From Eretmocerus hayati (Eukaryota; Arthropoda; Insecta; Hymenoptera; Aphelinidae), in the NCBI GenBank assembly GCA_029851415.1, contig CM056743.1:73987186-74051185 (forward strand): a stretch of 64,000 nt of DNA, in the 5' to 3' direction. A program made the translations under genes and the position numbers. Positions 34,869 through 44,847 of this stretch are shown piece after piece. Under the pieces are notes generated by a model. The model did no database searches, was not told the origin of the DNA, and saw nothing but the letters and a program-made list of their open reading frames with translations. How positions within the stretch are numbered: position 1 is the stretch's first letter; every line of letters begins with the position of its first letter.

Positions 34869-35468
34869 ATGGTTCCATTTTGCCATATAGAGAGTGCGTT
34901 CGGCTCGCTCCATGGTAATACTTCTCTAGTACAAAAAATCATGATTCCCGATTATCAAGGGGTATTCTTTGGAGGCAACATATCCGTGCCCCATCAACAA
35001 TTACGAGACGAACTTGAGAATATTGGTGGAGGTCAAGATGAGCAGTGGAATGCTGTTGAAAATCTCAACTTTCGTGTGGAAGCAATCGAAGGTCAATCCA
35101 TTGTCAAAGGCCGCCACGTAGAAATTCTACAAATTGAGCACCGAGCTCTGTTTGATTGTATGCATGCACTTGTGCAGAGATGCAGTGACTTAGAATACGA
35201 ACTCAAGTGTGTGCGCGAGCAGCAACGTACTGGTCGACAGAAGCTGTCAGTCAAAACTCAATCATTACATATATTTAACCATCGTATAGATTCTCGTCGA
35301 CAATATAGGGGAGAGAGTAATTATTGCTCAAAGATAAGAGCCGGTTCGATTGGTGCTGTGGCATGTCGATGTACATTGTCGAGATACTACGGGCACCCCT
35401 CACCCATCATTCCGTATGGACAGCGCTTTCAGAGCGCTCGGCGGCAACTATCTCGTTGGTTTACGTGA
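34869..35468 (+). CDS. Hypothetical coiled-coil protein fragment
   Basis: A 199-codon frame. Residues about 45-120 are rich in Glu, Gln and Leu with heptad-like spacing (for example ELENIGGGQDEQWNAVENL and DLEYELKCVREQQR), so a coiled coil is likely. The last third, rich in Arg and Ser, looks like chance reading. It lies 700 bases before a gag-like remnant on the same strand and could be the N-terminal part of the same decayed element. No family recognised. Confidence 0.35.
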   Translation: MVPFCHIESAFGSLHGNTSLVQKIMIPDYQGVFFGGNISVPHQQLRDELENIGGGQDEQWNAVENLNFRVEAIEGQSIVKGRHVEILQIEHRALFDCMHALVQRCSDLEYELKCVREQQRTGRQKLSVKTQSLHIFNHRIDSRRQYRGESNYCSKIRAGSIGAVACRCTLSRYYGHPSPIIPYGQRFQSARRQLSRWFT

Positions 35469-35530
35469 TAACCTAATCGATTCCCACGCAAGGGTATGGG
35501 GTTCGATTCCCCGATACTTCAAATTTTTGA
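35445..35530 (+). other. tRNA T-arm-like (B-box) sequence
   Basis: TGGGGTTCGATTCCCCG forms a perfect 5-bp T stem with a TTCGATT loop at about 35503-35519 and would serve as a pol III B box. Upstream bases do not fold into a matching acceptor or anticodon arm, so this is at most a tRNA fragment or SINE head. Confidence 0.3.
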
Positions 35531-36069
35531 TTACCCAATATAATTTTCTCGGGCGTGTCATTTCAGAGTAATGCATAACTGTTCCCTCGCAACTCATGGA
35601 AACGAGTATGTAAATCATGGAACCATGGAAATGAAGAGAGTAGTTGATCCGATGAATCTCATCCTCAGAAACCTCTCCTGGGCGGTTACCAATTCTACGC
35701 AGTTGTAGTTCGCGGCTAGTTTCAGAACGTTTCCGAGTCGTAAATCGATTGCGAGTGATGACCGAGACTATATATCGGCCCGTGCCATTCTATCTCGCAT
35801 CGAAAAAGATGACGGTCATATCGAAACACTACCCCCACGCGAACAAAACATGCGTATTTGGAGCCCAGCCGTCACAGAGAAGCTAAAAAATTTGGATTTC
35901 GCGCAATTCATTCCGGATCAAGGGATGCAGGCATTGGAAAAGGAGAATGAGGCGCTCTTTTCGAGATTAGAGTTGGCTCTCGAGCATTCAACCAAATCAC
36001 AGAAAGAGAATAAATCTCCACGTACTTAAAATTAATCCTCACAAAGTCGAACCGAAAAATCATCTAAGT

Positions 36070-36900
36070 ATGCAGTCTCTTCGTCGAAGTACAAGATACA
36101 TTTCCCAATACCCACACGGAGCTACGAACTGCACGCTGCGAAAAGATCAAAGTAGATATTGGTCAATGTCAAAAGATGATCAAAGGTATACAAAGTTTTC
36201 AAAGCGTGATTGGAAATCAACTCAACAATCTTACGTGTATCTCGCTCGGGTCATCCGAACCCATAGCGAGGAAGTTGAAAATCAAGCCACCTGTTTCCAG
36301 AGGAGAAGCCACTGAGCGTCCTATGAAATTCTTGAAAGAGCTCCGTCGGTACGTTGAAACTATGGGACGAGACAACCAAGAGATTTCTTTTGTGTTATCA
36401 AAGTCGTTGGAGGAAACAGCTCTTAGCTGGTTCAACCTCCATGAAACTGAAATTGAGTCTCTGCTAGACTTCGAATGTTTCTTCGTAGACACTTCTATAA
36501 TGAGAGTACTCGAAGGAAATTTGAAATAAAATTATAATTGAGAAAATTCGAATCCGATGGCAAACTGACAAGAGTTGAGTACGCCATGGAACTACTTAAT
36601 ATCGCTCTCGAAGTTGACGGAGGGGGGGGGGCGAGATGATGCTGATATCATCAACCAACTCAGTGATCATTTTGAGCGTGAATCAATAGCGGTCCTCCGT
36701 TGTCTATTCAAAAAAGGAAAATATGCTTTTTTCAATATTTCAATTTATTGGCTGACTTCGAGTGCGATGATGCATCGAACAAGAGTCGTCAACAAAATCT
36801 GAACTCATCTCTGTCTTCGAACGAGTTGAATGGTGAGTAAAATCGGACAGAGAGCCCAAAAATTGAACCTTCAATTCGGGGAACGCGCAGTAGTTGCATC
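36070..36900 (+). pseudogene. Gag-like remnant of an LTR retrotransposon
   Basis: The frame 36176-36529 contains RPMKFLKELRRYVETMG, then EISFVLSKSLEETALSWFN and LLDFECFF, which fits the retrotransposon gag pattern (P-x-x-FL-x-x-L-x-x-Y, then I-x-x-L-x-x-x-L-x-x-x-A-x-x-W, then a helix with paired aromatic residues). After the stop at 36527 a shifted frame gives KFESDGKLTRVEYAMELLNIA and ends near 36670. No pol region follows before the MITE at 37226. The assignment is by pattern only. Confidence 0.5.
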
Positions 36901-37223
36901 TTGTTTCTCGGACCTACAAGAGAATTGTCAATTCAACAAGAGGCAATGTGCAATTCAACGGATGCATTCCTCTGTGGGTCAACCATCCGATCTTCTTTGA
37001 AGAAGAAATGATTAATTATCATGCTTCTTTCGAAGTACACCCAAGAATTCTCCTCAAAACGCAATTGAACGTGATGCAGTTGGAATATCTTCATCATTAC
37101 AGAAGAATGATGGATACTTACAATAAACAAGACTGGTTTAGGAAACTTGACAATGATTTCTCTACGCTTCCATACTTCATTCCAATGACCAACAAATTAT
37201 GTAAGTGGCTCTATTACCCAAAC
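36894..37223 (+). CDS. Hypothetical protein fragment, unrecognised
   Basis: An open stretch of about 110 codons (CIPLWVNHPIFFEEE, then EYLHHYRRMMDTYNKQDW, then FRKLDNDFSTLPYFIPM) that keeps a protein-like composition up to the point where a MITE begins at 37226. The frame continues into the MITE by chance. It may belong to the same relic as the gag-like segment upstream. I do not recognise a family. Confidence 0.3.
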
Positions 37224-37225
37224 TA

Positions 37226-37994
37226 CAGGCAGCCCCCGCTATTCGCGGTCCCGGTATTCGCTTATTCGCGGTTTCTGATTTGCGGCATTCCCCGGTACTC
37301 GCGGTGCCCTGACTCGCCTTTTCGCGCTTCGGATCTGGATTTTCTAGATAACTCAGCTCATGGAACGTCAACTTTCGATGGATTCCATCCGAATGCGTTC
37401 TTCCAAACTAATTTTGTGATTGAATTTTCGCCATTTCGAGGGTGTTGCTATTGTAATTGTTTCCCAAGACTGATTAATTCGTTATACGACACAGTTATTA
37501 GTGTACCTGTGTACTATCTGAATTCTACTTATGGCACCGTGGGTAGAAAGAACGCATATTCGTCAGTTAGGAAACGTGATAATCAACTGTGTGCTTTTCG
37601 AAAGAATTGAAAATGTCAAATTTGTTTCTTATAACTTCCAGTGGCCACTCACCAGAGATTGTATGTTTGTCGATCTCGCTAGTCAAAAATGACAGAGCTC
37701 TCAATCTGCAAGCTCATGGATGAATTTTTCCAACTGATTTTTGAGTGAATTCCAGTAGTTTTTCAATCGTATCATACTCTTACTTCGTATCTTCCACATA
37801 TTGAGTCAACTTGCTAGGCTCCTTACATGAAATTGTTTATTGAAGATGATGCGTGGATTTCCTACTTACTCACAGATCCAAATATGTATACGTAACCCCC
37901 CTTTTTCAATAAGGTCAAGGTCCCCATATTCGCGGTTTCGGTATCAGCGGCAGTTTTTCAATACGCAGTAACCGCGAATAGCGGTGGTTGTCTG
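37226..37994. mobile_element. Pogo/Tigger-like MITE with TA target duplication
   Basis: It starts CAGGCAGCCCCCGCTATTCG and ends with the inverse of CAGACAACCACCGCTATTCG. TA flanks it on both sides (37224-37225 and 37995-37996). CAGKCARNCCCCG-type ends and TA duplication are known for pogo/Tigger elements. Inside are repeated TTCGCGGT words near both ends (37246-37330 and 37930-37990). It is 769 bp without a transposase, so non-autonomous. Confidence 0.8.
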
Positions 37995-37996
37995 TA

Positions 37997-38122
37997 TCAC
38001 AAAAGATCAAGATAACAATTTTTTGTTCTTATCATCTTGGCATGCATCAATGACTAATCATTCTCGATTCACACTATTTCCTTGCAAAATTCATTAAAGG
38101 GATAGAATGAGACCAATAGTAA
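37997..38122. other. Short unassigned sequence between MITE and foldback 3
   Basis: It may continue the relic that the MITE interrupted at 37224. No motif. Confidence 0.25.
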
Positions 38123-39132
38123 AGTGAGTGAGCCCTGAAAAGACGCTTCCTTTAAGGAGTAACCGGCTAAACTCTTCCGAACCCTCCAAATTCGGGCTCA
38201 AATGATGGGTGGCACATCCAATAATCAATATTGATAAGGAATATTGTTGAAAATCCGGGGGAAGGCATAAATAAATAATAGAAACATGCATTTTTCCATC
38301 CTTTCCTCGGTCTTTCCATTATAAGACGAAAAATATCGGTCTTTCGGGAAGACTCGTTCAGAGGTAATTTGTAGATTTGTAAACAATCTACAAAGATGGT
38401 TTACTTACTTTTTCTCGTGAAATGCATCTTTTGGAGTTGTTCTTGATCAAAGTTATAATCGAATCTGTTTAAATAAATTCGCTAAAAATGTTCATAACGG
38501 TTCAAATTCTTTAGTAATTGAGTCAATTTGGGAGAGAAAAGGTCTCTGGGTCTTTCTTCCTGAGTTTGATCGTTTTCGAGTAATGAAAAAAGCTAATTTC
38601 GCGACTTCTAACCCTCAATGCGATACTTTCGTGACGGCACTTTGACTTGGAAGTTGCGAAATCTGCTTTTCCTCATCATTCGGGAACGATCAAGTTTAGG
38701 AATTGATACCGGGAGACCTTTTCGTTTCAAAGCTGAGTCAATCACCTAGAAAATATACTTTAAACCCGTTATAGATAGTTTAAGCGAATTTATTCGAACA
38801 AATCTGATTATAACTTAGATCAAGAATAACTCCAAAAGGATGCACCTCACGGGAAAAAGTGTATGAACCAATTTGATAGAACGTTTAGAGATCTATAAAT
38901 TACCTTTTCCACAAGTTTTCCCGAAAAACCAATATTTCCCGACTTATAATGAAGAAACCGAAAAAAGTTCGGGAAATGCATGTTTTTATTGTTCATTCAT
39001 GCCTTCCTCCAATTTTTGGATAATAATTCTTAACAATATTGATTATTGGATGTGCCACCTATCATTTGAGCCCAAAACTGGAGGGTTCGGAAGAGGTTAG
39101 TCGGTTAGTAAACGAATTCAGGAGCTTACTTA
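38123..39132. mobile_element. Foldback element 3
   Basis: Left arm 38123-38610 and right arm 38649-39132 are diverged inverted copies. CTCTTCCGAACCCTCCA on the left matches TGGAGGGTTCGGAAGAG on the right, and CTTTTGGAGTTGTTCTTGAT matches its inverse near 38820. The spacer is about 40 bases. No coding capacity. Confidence 0.8.
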
Positions 39133-40234
39133 TCTGACTACAATGAATCGATCGATTTCTGCAGTGGTTCCGGCTGGATTGATTGTGAGGCTTGTTATTC
39201 AAAAAGATTATCCAAAATGTATGAGATACGGCTACTTTGGTCCTCACATTGCTGATGAGATAGCTCATGGTTTGGTTCGGGATGGGCAGTCAATTGGTGG
39301 AAACGGACAGCCAAATCATTTCTGGACTACGAGCACCAACAAAGAGTATAAAAAATGGCTAAATGTATCGATATGCAGTATGAGATTCATGGTTCTGGAA
39401 ATTTCGATCGGAAAGTGAGTATATCTGAGTTCGACGTCGAATTGGAGTTACTCGATGTTTCAATTCCGGAGTCTTTGGTAGCGCAGTCTCGACTACCCTG
39501 AGGATCGGATTCCCAAGACCAATCTTCTCAAGAACCATCGGCATCATTACGACCGTGGAATCTCACCGTCTTCTTCCCCCCTCGCTCCGTGAACCTTTGA
39601 ACGAATGCTTATTTGAAATTAATGGCAGAACTGATGCTTGTCGTATGGTTCTTCTTCCTATCTTCCTTCTGGCTCATCGCTGATTTCAGATGAGAGCTAC
39701 TGAATCTCCAGTGGCTGAATGACTTGGATATTAGTGAACCATCTTGATAGACACAATTGAAAGAGCTCGAAGAATTGAATTATCCTCTCAATAATCCATT
39801 CTTTCGTCCATCTAGAGAAATTCCTCACGGAAATCATTACATAACGCTAGCAAATGATGTGCCCGCAGAATTCAATGACAGATAGTCTGAGATCAGGAAT
39901 TTTGTAGGGAAAATCCAATATAAAGCAAAATTCGGGCTCTAGAAATGATCCACTGCATCTCTTCAAATTCCTGCAATTCAGTCATATGCGTGGAAGTCAT
40001 ACATGATGGACAAAGGAACGTAACTCGATCAAAACTACAAACTACTTGAATCACGATAAGAATCTTGAATCGATAGAATCGCCTAAGTACAACTAGAATA
40101 ATTTTGAGATATTATCGCTTGCGACCCAAAAAATTTCACAGATATTGCGATTTCAGAAGGAAACCCCATAGCTCCCATTCATCTGAATCTCAGTATCAAT
40201 CGCAATGAAATATATCGAAATTTGTTATTGTGAT
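39133..40234. other. Unassigned sequence with a 91-codon frame
   Basis: The frame 39143-39418 on the + strand (SISAVVPAGLIVRLVIQKDY near its start) has protein-like composition but no recognised motif, and stops abound after it. It may be part of the decayed element flanking foldback 3. The rest is non-coding. Confidence 0.3.
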
Positions 40235-40822
40235 GTTTCAATCTTTGATATTCCGATGATTACTTGAGGTATTTCTCGATCAGAAAGAAGGGAGTTTCAA
40301 ATCAACGCATATTCTATCCTTCGCTTTCCATTCGTTACCGTGATGTCGGAATCTTTTCTTCACGTAGTTGTCCTGCTCTTCGCGAAGTGAATGTGGCTCT
40401 TCGTTACACTCCATCGTCGACATCAAATTGCTCGGTGTGTCGGGTCCGTTGTTGCGAAAACCCTTCCCTACATGGTATATATGCAAACTTTATTATCTTA
40501 CTTTTGTTATATAATCCTCTTCAACAGTTATATCCTGGAACAATCATCTTCTTCAATTGGCATCTACTTAAACAATCATTCTCCACATTGAAGATATTTG
40601 AAATTTCTCTCAGAACCACACTATATACCATCAGGAATGGACTAAGATAATTGATTAAGAAATGTGACTCTATCGTTATTCGAGCTCATCATCGGGCTAT
40701 GCCGATGGATACACCGAGGCTTGAATTAAATATCAAGCACGTGGACCTTCATGGTACCACTTTTTTCTATGGTCTCCAAATGAAGGATTTCTCCGAAAAG
40801 CGACAAAGAGAGAAAAAATTCT

Positions 40823-40894
40823 CCCCCAGGCGAGATTTGAACTCGAGATCTCCAGTTCTGCGGACCGGCGCCTTAACCACTAGACCACCGGGGC
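40823..40894 (-). tRNA. tRNA-like gene, array copy 1
   Basis: 72 nt on the minus strand: acceptor GCCCCGG, D arm with A box GGTCTAGTGGTTAAGG, anticodon stem CCGGT/ACTGG with loop CCGCAGA, T arm with TTCAAAT loop (B box). The position usually U33 is C, so the nominal anticodon GCA is doubtful. A T6 run about 8 bases downstream would end pol III transcription. Confidence 0.55.
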
Positions 40895-41199
40895 GATTGC
40901 GAATTCACACGCTTAGGGAAGTCTTCTCTCTGTCTCTATGTCGCTTTTTGATGGAAGAGGGCAAGTTTTGGAACCATCGCCAATCTGAACTATAGATTAT
41001 TTGAATCTATCGCTCAATAGAAATTTCAATCAAGAAATGTGACTCTATCGTTATTCGAGCTCATCATCGGGCTATGCCGATGGATACACCAAGGCTTGAA
41101 TTGAATATCAAGCACGTGGACCTTCATGGTACCACTTTCTTCTATGGTCTCCAAATTAAGGATTCTTTTCGAAGAGCGACAGAGAGAGGAAGAAATTCT

Positions 41200-41271
41200 T
41201 CCCCAGGCGAGATTTGAACTCACGATCTCCAGTTCTTCGGACCGGCGCCTTAACCACTAGACCACCGGGGC
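41200..41271 (-). tRNA. tRNA-like gene, array copy 2
   Basis: Same fold as copy 1, loop CCGAAGA (nominal anticodon GAA). The downstream T-run is only T3, so a pol III terminator is weak or absent. Confidence 0.5.
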
Positions 41272-41576
41272 GATTGCGAATTCACACGCTTAGGGAAGTC
41301 TTCCCTCTGTCTCTATGTCGCTTTTTGACGGAAGATGTTCAGTTTTGGAACCATGGCCAATCTGAATTATAGATTATTTGAATCTATCGCTCAATAGGAA
41401 TTTCAATTAAAAAATGTGACTCTATCGTTATTCGGGCTCATCATCGGGCTATGCCGATGGATACACCAAGGCTTGAATCAAATATCAAGCACGTGGACCT
41501 TCATGGTGCCACTTTTTTCTATGGTCTCCAAATGAAGGATTTATTTCAAAAAGCGATAAAGAGAGGAAAACATTCT

Positions 41577-41648
41577 TTCCTAGGCGAGATTTGAACTCGC
41601 GATCTCCAGTTCTCCGGACCGGCGCCTTAACCACTAAACCACCGGGGC
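41577..41648 (-). tRNA. tRNA-like gene, array copy 3
   Basis: Loop CCGGAGA (nominal anticodon GGA). The acceptor 3' strand is CTAGGAA, which weakens the acceptor stem. T4 follows downstream. Confidence 0.45.
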
Positions 41649-41953
41649 GATTGCGAATTCACACACTTAGGGAAGTCTTCTCTCTGCCTCTATGTCGCTT
41701 TTTGAAGAAAGAGGGCCAGTTTTGGAACCATGGCCAATCTGAATTATAGATTATTTGAATCTATCGCTCAATAGAAATTTCAATCAAGAAATGTGACTCT
41801 ATCGTTATTCGAGCTCATCATCGGGCTATGCCGATGGATACACCAAGGCTTGAATTGAATATCAAGCACGTGGACCTCCATGGTACCACTTTCTTCTATG
41901 GTCTCCAAATTAAGGATTCTTTTCGAAGAGCGACAAAGAGAGGAAAAAATTCT

Positions 41954-42025
41954 TCCCCAGGCGAGATTTGAACTCGAGATCTCCAGTTCTCCGGACTGGC
42001 GCATTACCACCTAAACCACCGGGGC
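41954..42025 (-). tRNA. tRNA-like gene, array copy 4
   Basis: Loop CCGGAGA, anticodon stem CCAGT/ACTGG. The D arm is altered (GGTTTAGGTGGTAATGC), changing the A box. T6 follows downstream. Confidence 0.45.
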
Positions 42026-42330
42026 CATTGCGAATTCACACGCTTAGGGAAGTCTTCTCTCTGTCTCTATGTCGCTTTTTGATGGAAGAGGGCAAGTTTT
42101 GGAACCATGGCCAATCTGAATTATAGATTATTTGAATCTATCGCTCAATAGAAATTTCAATCAAGAAATGTGACTCTATCGTTATTCGAGCTCATCATCG
42201 GGCTATGCCGATGGATACACCAAGGCTTGAATTAAATATCAAGCACGTGGACCTTCATGGTACCACTTTTTTCTATGGTCTCCAAATGAAGGATTTTTTT
42301 CGAAAAGTGACAGAGAGAGGAGGAAATTCT

Positions 42331-42402
42331 TCCCCAGGCGAGATTTGAACTCACGATCTCCAGTTCTTCGGACCGGCGCCTTAACCACTAGACCACCGGG
42401 GC
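42331..42402 (-). tRNA. tRNA-like gene, array copy 5
   Basis: Same as copy 2 in the tRNA part (loop CCGAAGA). Only T3 follows downstream. Confidence 0.5.
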
Positions 42403-42707
42403 GATGGCGAATTCACACACTTAGGGGAGTCTTCTCTCTGCCTCTATGTCGCTTTTTGAAGAAAGAGGGCCAGTTTTGGAACCATGGCCAATCTGAATTA
42501 TAGATTATTTGAATCTATCGCTCAATACGAATTTCAATCAAGAAATGTGACTCTATCGTTATTCGAGCTCATCATCGGGCTATGCCGATGGATACACCAA
42601 GGCTTGAATCGAATATCAAGCACGTGGACCTCCATGGTACCACTTTCTTCTAAGGTCTCCAAATTAAGGATTCTTTTCGAAGAGCGACAAAGAGAGGGAA
42701 AAATTCT

Positions 42708-42779
42708 TCCCCAGGCGAGATTTGAACTCGCGATCTCCAGTTCTCCGGACTGGCGCATTACCCACTAAACCACCGGGGC
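42708..42779 (-). tRNA. tRNA-like gene, array copy 6
   Basis: Loop CCGGAGA. The altered D arm resembles copy 4 (GGTTTAGTGGGTAATGC). The T stem GCGAG/CTCGC is perfect. T5 follows downstream. Confidence 0.5.
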
Positions 42780-42910
42780 GATTGCGAATTCACACGCTTA
42801 GGGAAGTCTTCTCTCTGTCTCTATGTCGCTCTTCAAAGGAGGGGGGCCAGTTTTGGAACTATGGCCAATCTGAGTCATAGATTATTCGAATCTATCGCTC
42901 AATAGAAATT

Positions 42911-43332
42911 TCAATTGAGCGATAGATGAGCTCGAATAACGATAGAGTCACATTTCTTAATTGAAATTTCTATCGAGCGATAGGTTCAAATAATCTATGA
43001 TTCAAATTGGCCATGGTTCCAAAACTGGCCCCCTCCTTTAAAAAGCGACATAGAGCCAGAGAGAAGACTAAGCGTGTGAATTCGCAATCGCCCCGGTGGT
43101 CTAGTGGTTAAGGCGCCGGTCCGGAGAACTGGAGATCGCGAGTTCAAATCTCGCCTGGGGAAGAATTTTTTCCTCTCTTTGTCGCTTTTTGAAAAAATCC
43201 TTCATTAGGAGAACATAGAAAAAAGTGGTACCATGAAGGTTCACGTGCTTGATATTCAATTCAAGCCTTGGTGTATCCATCGGCATAGCCCGATGATGAG
43301 CTCGAATAACGATAGAGTCACATTTCTTAATT
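42911..43332. repeat. Inverted unit of the 377-bp repeat
   Basis: After the sixth unit the sequence turns over: the seventh unit reads in the opposite direction and ends with the inverse of the unit start (GATAGAGTCACATTTCTTAA). It is followed by an inverted copy of the left foldback arm. Confidence 0.85.
43090..43161 (+). tRNA. tRNA-like gene, inverted copy 7
   Basis: The best-preserved copy: acceptor GCCCCGG pairs with CTGGGGA except at the first base, D stem GTC/GGC, anticodon stem CCGGT/ACTGG with loop CCGGAGA, T stem GCGAG/CTCGC perfect. T6 begins five bases after the end. It lies on the + strand, opposite to the other six. C33 remains. Confidence 0.55.
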
Positions 43333-43578
43333 AATTATCTTAGTCCATTCCTGATGGTATATTGTGTGGTTCTAAGAGAAATTTCAAATATCTTCAATGT
43401 GAAGAATGACTGTATAACTAGATGCCAATCGAAGAAGATGACTGTTCCAGAATATAACTGTAGAAGAGGATTATATTACAAAAGTAAGATAATATAGTTT
43501 GGAAGTACCATGTAGGGAAGGGTTTTCGCAACAACGGACCCGACACACCGAGCAATTTGATGTCGACGATGGAGTGTA
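43333..43578. repeat. Inverted internal copy of the left foldback arm
   Basis: This is the reverse complement of 40409-40650, diverged slightly. It ends abruptly at TGGAGTGTA next to a partial 377-bp unit (43579-43660). Confidence 0.8.
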
Positions 43579-43659
43579 GCCCGATGATGAGCTCAATTAA
43601 CGATAGAGTCACATTTCTCAATTGAAATTTCTATTGAGCGATAGATTCAAATAATCTAT

Positions 43660-44515
43660 AATGGACTAAGATAATTAGTTCTCAACTCGAAAAATTCTCA
43701 TCCTAAAGTATTTAAAAATCCTCAGCGGAAGGCTCTCTCAAATCTACTTCATTTTTTGAATGCCTACCGTCCCCAAATCGAGGAGTCAATTTTCCCAGAT
43801 TTCCTCAAATCGAACAATCACCTCTATGAAGAAAAGATTTCTTCCCGAATAAGACAGTCTTATGCTCAGAATGGGAAAACCATCTATCACATGTCTAAAA
43901 TGAGAAAAATTTTGGACTTGGGGAAGGAATAATACTTCCATTGGAAGAGAATTTTCCTCCGATCCCAAGCGAACAACAAAGAATAGGTTGAGATGAGTTC
44001 TGAGGGTCTTTATTCACACTTTTTGGTCTTTTCCACCACCACATGCGACGATATTATGATAATCCCTGATTCAATGGAATGAAAGATTTCGCCATCTATT
44101 CAGGAGTTCTTTGGTATCACGCTGGCATACTCGAACTCATGAGGAACTGTGTTCTTTACGCGTATCGACTTGGACTGTGATACCGACAAATGAGGAAAAC
44201 GGTTTCTCAAATTTGTCTCTCAATTGAAGTATTATTCCTCTCCAAAATCCCATATTTTCCTTATTTCAGACATGTGATGGATGATATTCCCATCCTGATC
44301 ATAAAAATGTCTTATTCAGGTAAGAATCGCTTCTTTTTGGAAGCAATTGTTCAATGCGAGAAAATCTTGGAAAATTGACTCCTCGATTTGAGACGCTAGG
44401 GGGGGGGGGGTCAAAAGTGGAGTGAAATTCACGAATCCTTTCACTAGGGATCATTATCTTCGAGATAAAGAATTTTCGAGTTGAGATCTGATCATCTCAG
44501 TCCATTCCTGATAGT
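43660..44515. repeat. Inner hairpin of the composite foldback
   Basis: 43660-43975 and 44205-44515 are inverted copies around a 230-base centre. Both arms, read outward, give similar short frames (43786-43968 minus and 44190-44378 plus, both with SYSGRNLFF- or SYSGKNRFF-like words). A poly-G run of 10 at 44401-44410 is absent from the other arm. Confidence 0.75.
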
Positions 44516-44847
44516 GTATTATTTGGTTCCTAGGAAAAATTCAAATCTCTCAGATGTGTAAAATGACTGTATAATAAGATGCCAATCGAAGAGAATGACT
44601 GTTCTAGAATATAACTTTTGGAGAGGATTGTATAACACAAGTAAGAGAATAAAGTTTGGATGTACCATGTAGGAAAGAGTTTTTGGACACGACCGGCCGA
44701 GCCATTCAATGTTGACAATCGAGTGTAATGGAGAGCCACATTCGCCTCGCAAAGAGCAGGACAACTTTGTAAAGAGAAGTTCTCGACATAACGGTGGCAA
44801 ATGGGAAGCGGATAGTAGGAGGTGCGTTGATTTGAAATTTCCTTCTC

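Larger units (their letters stand above)
40651..42910. repeat. 377-bp tandem array, six units, each with a tRNA-like gene
   Basis: The tRNA-like 5' ends lie at 40894, 41271, 41648, 42025, 42402 and 42779, exactly 377 bases apart. Each unit begins around AAGAAATGTGACTCTATCGT and ends around TTTGAATCTATCGCTCAATA. Units 2, 4 and 6 share variants (AAATTAAGGATTCTTTTCGA), as do units 1, 3 and 5 (AAATGAAGGATTT), which hints at a two-unit, 754-bp higher-order period. Confidence 0.9.

Noticed and set aside
35445..35530. A functional tRNA gene
   Set aside because: Only the T arm folds; no matching acceptor or anticodon arm was found upstream.
37377..37610. Continuation of the 238-codon frame as a gene
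   Set aside because: This part lies inside the TA-flanked MITE and carries no transposase motif.
40264..40650. 128-codon frame and its counterpart at 44530-44925 as a conserved gene pair
   Set aside because: They lie in the two arms of the composite foldback. Similarity follows from the inverted repeat, and the arms carry shifts relative to each other.
40651..42910. CRISPR-like array
   Set aside because: Units of 377 bases are near-identical along their whole length, so there are no unique spacers, and the setting is eukaryotic.
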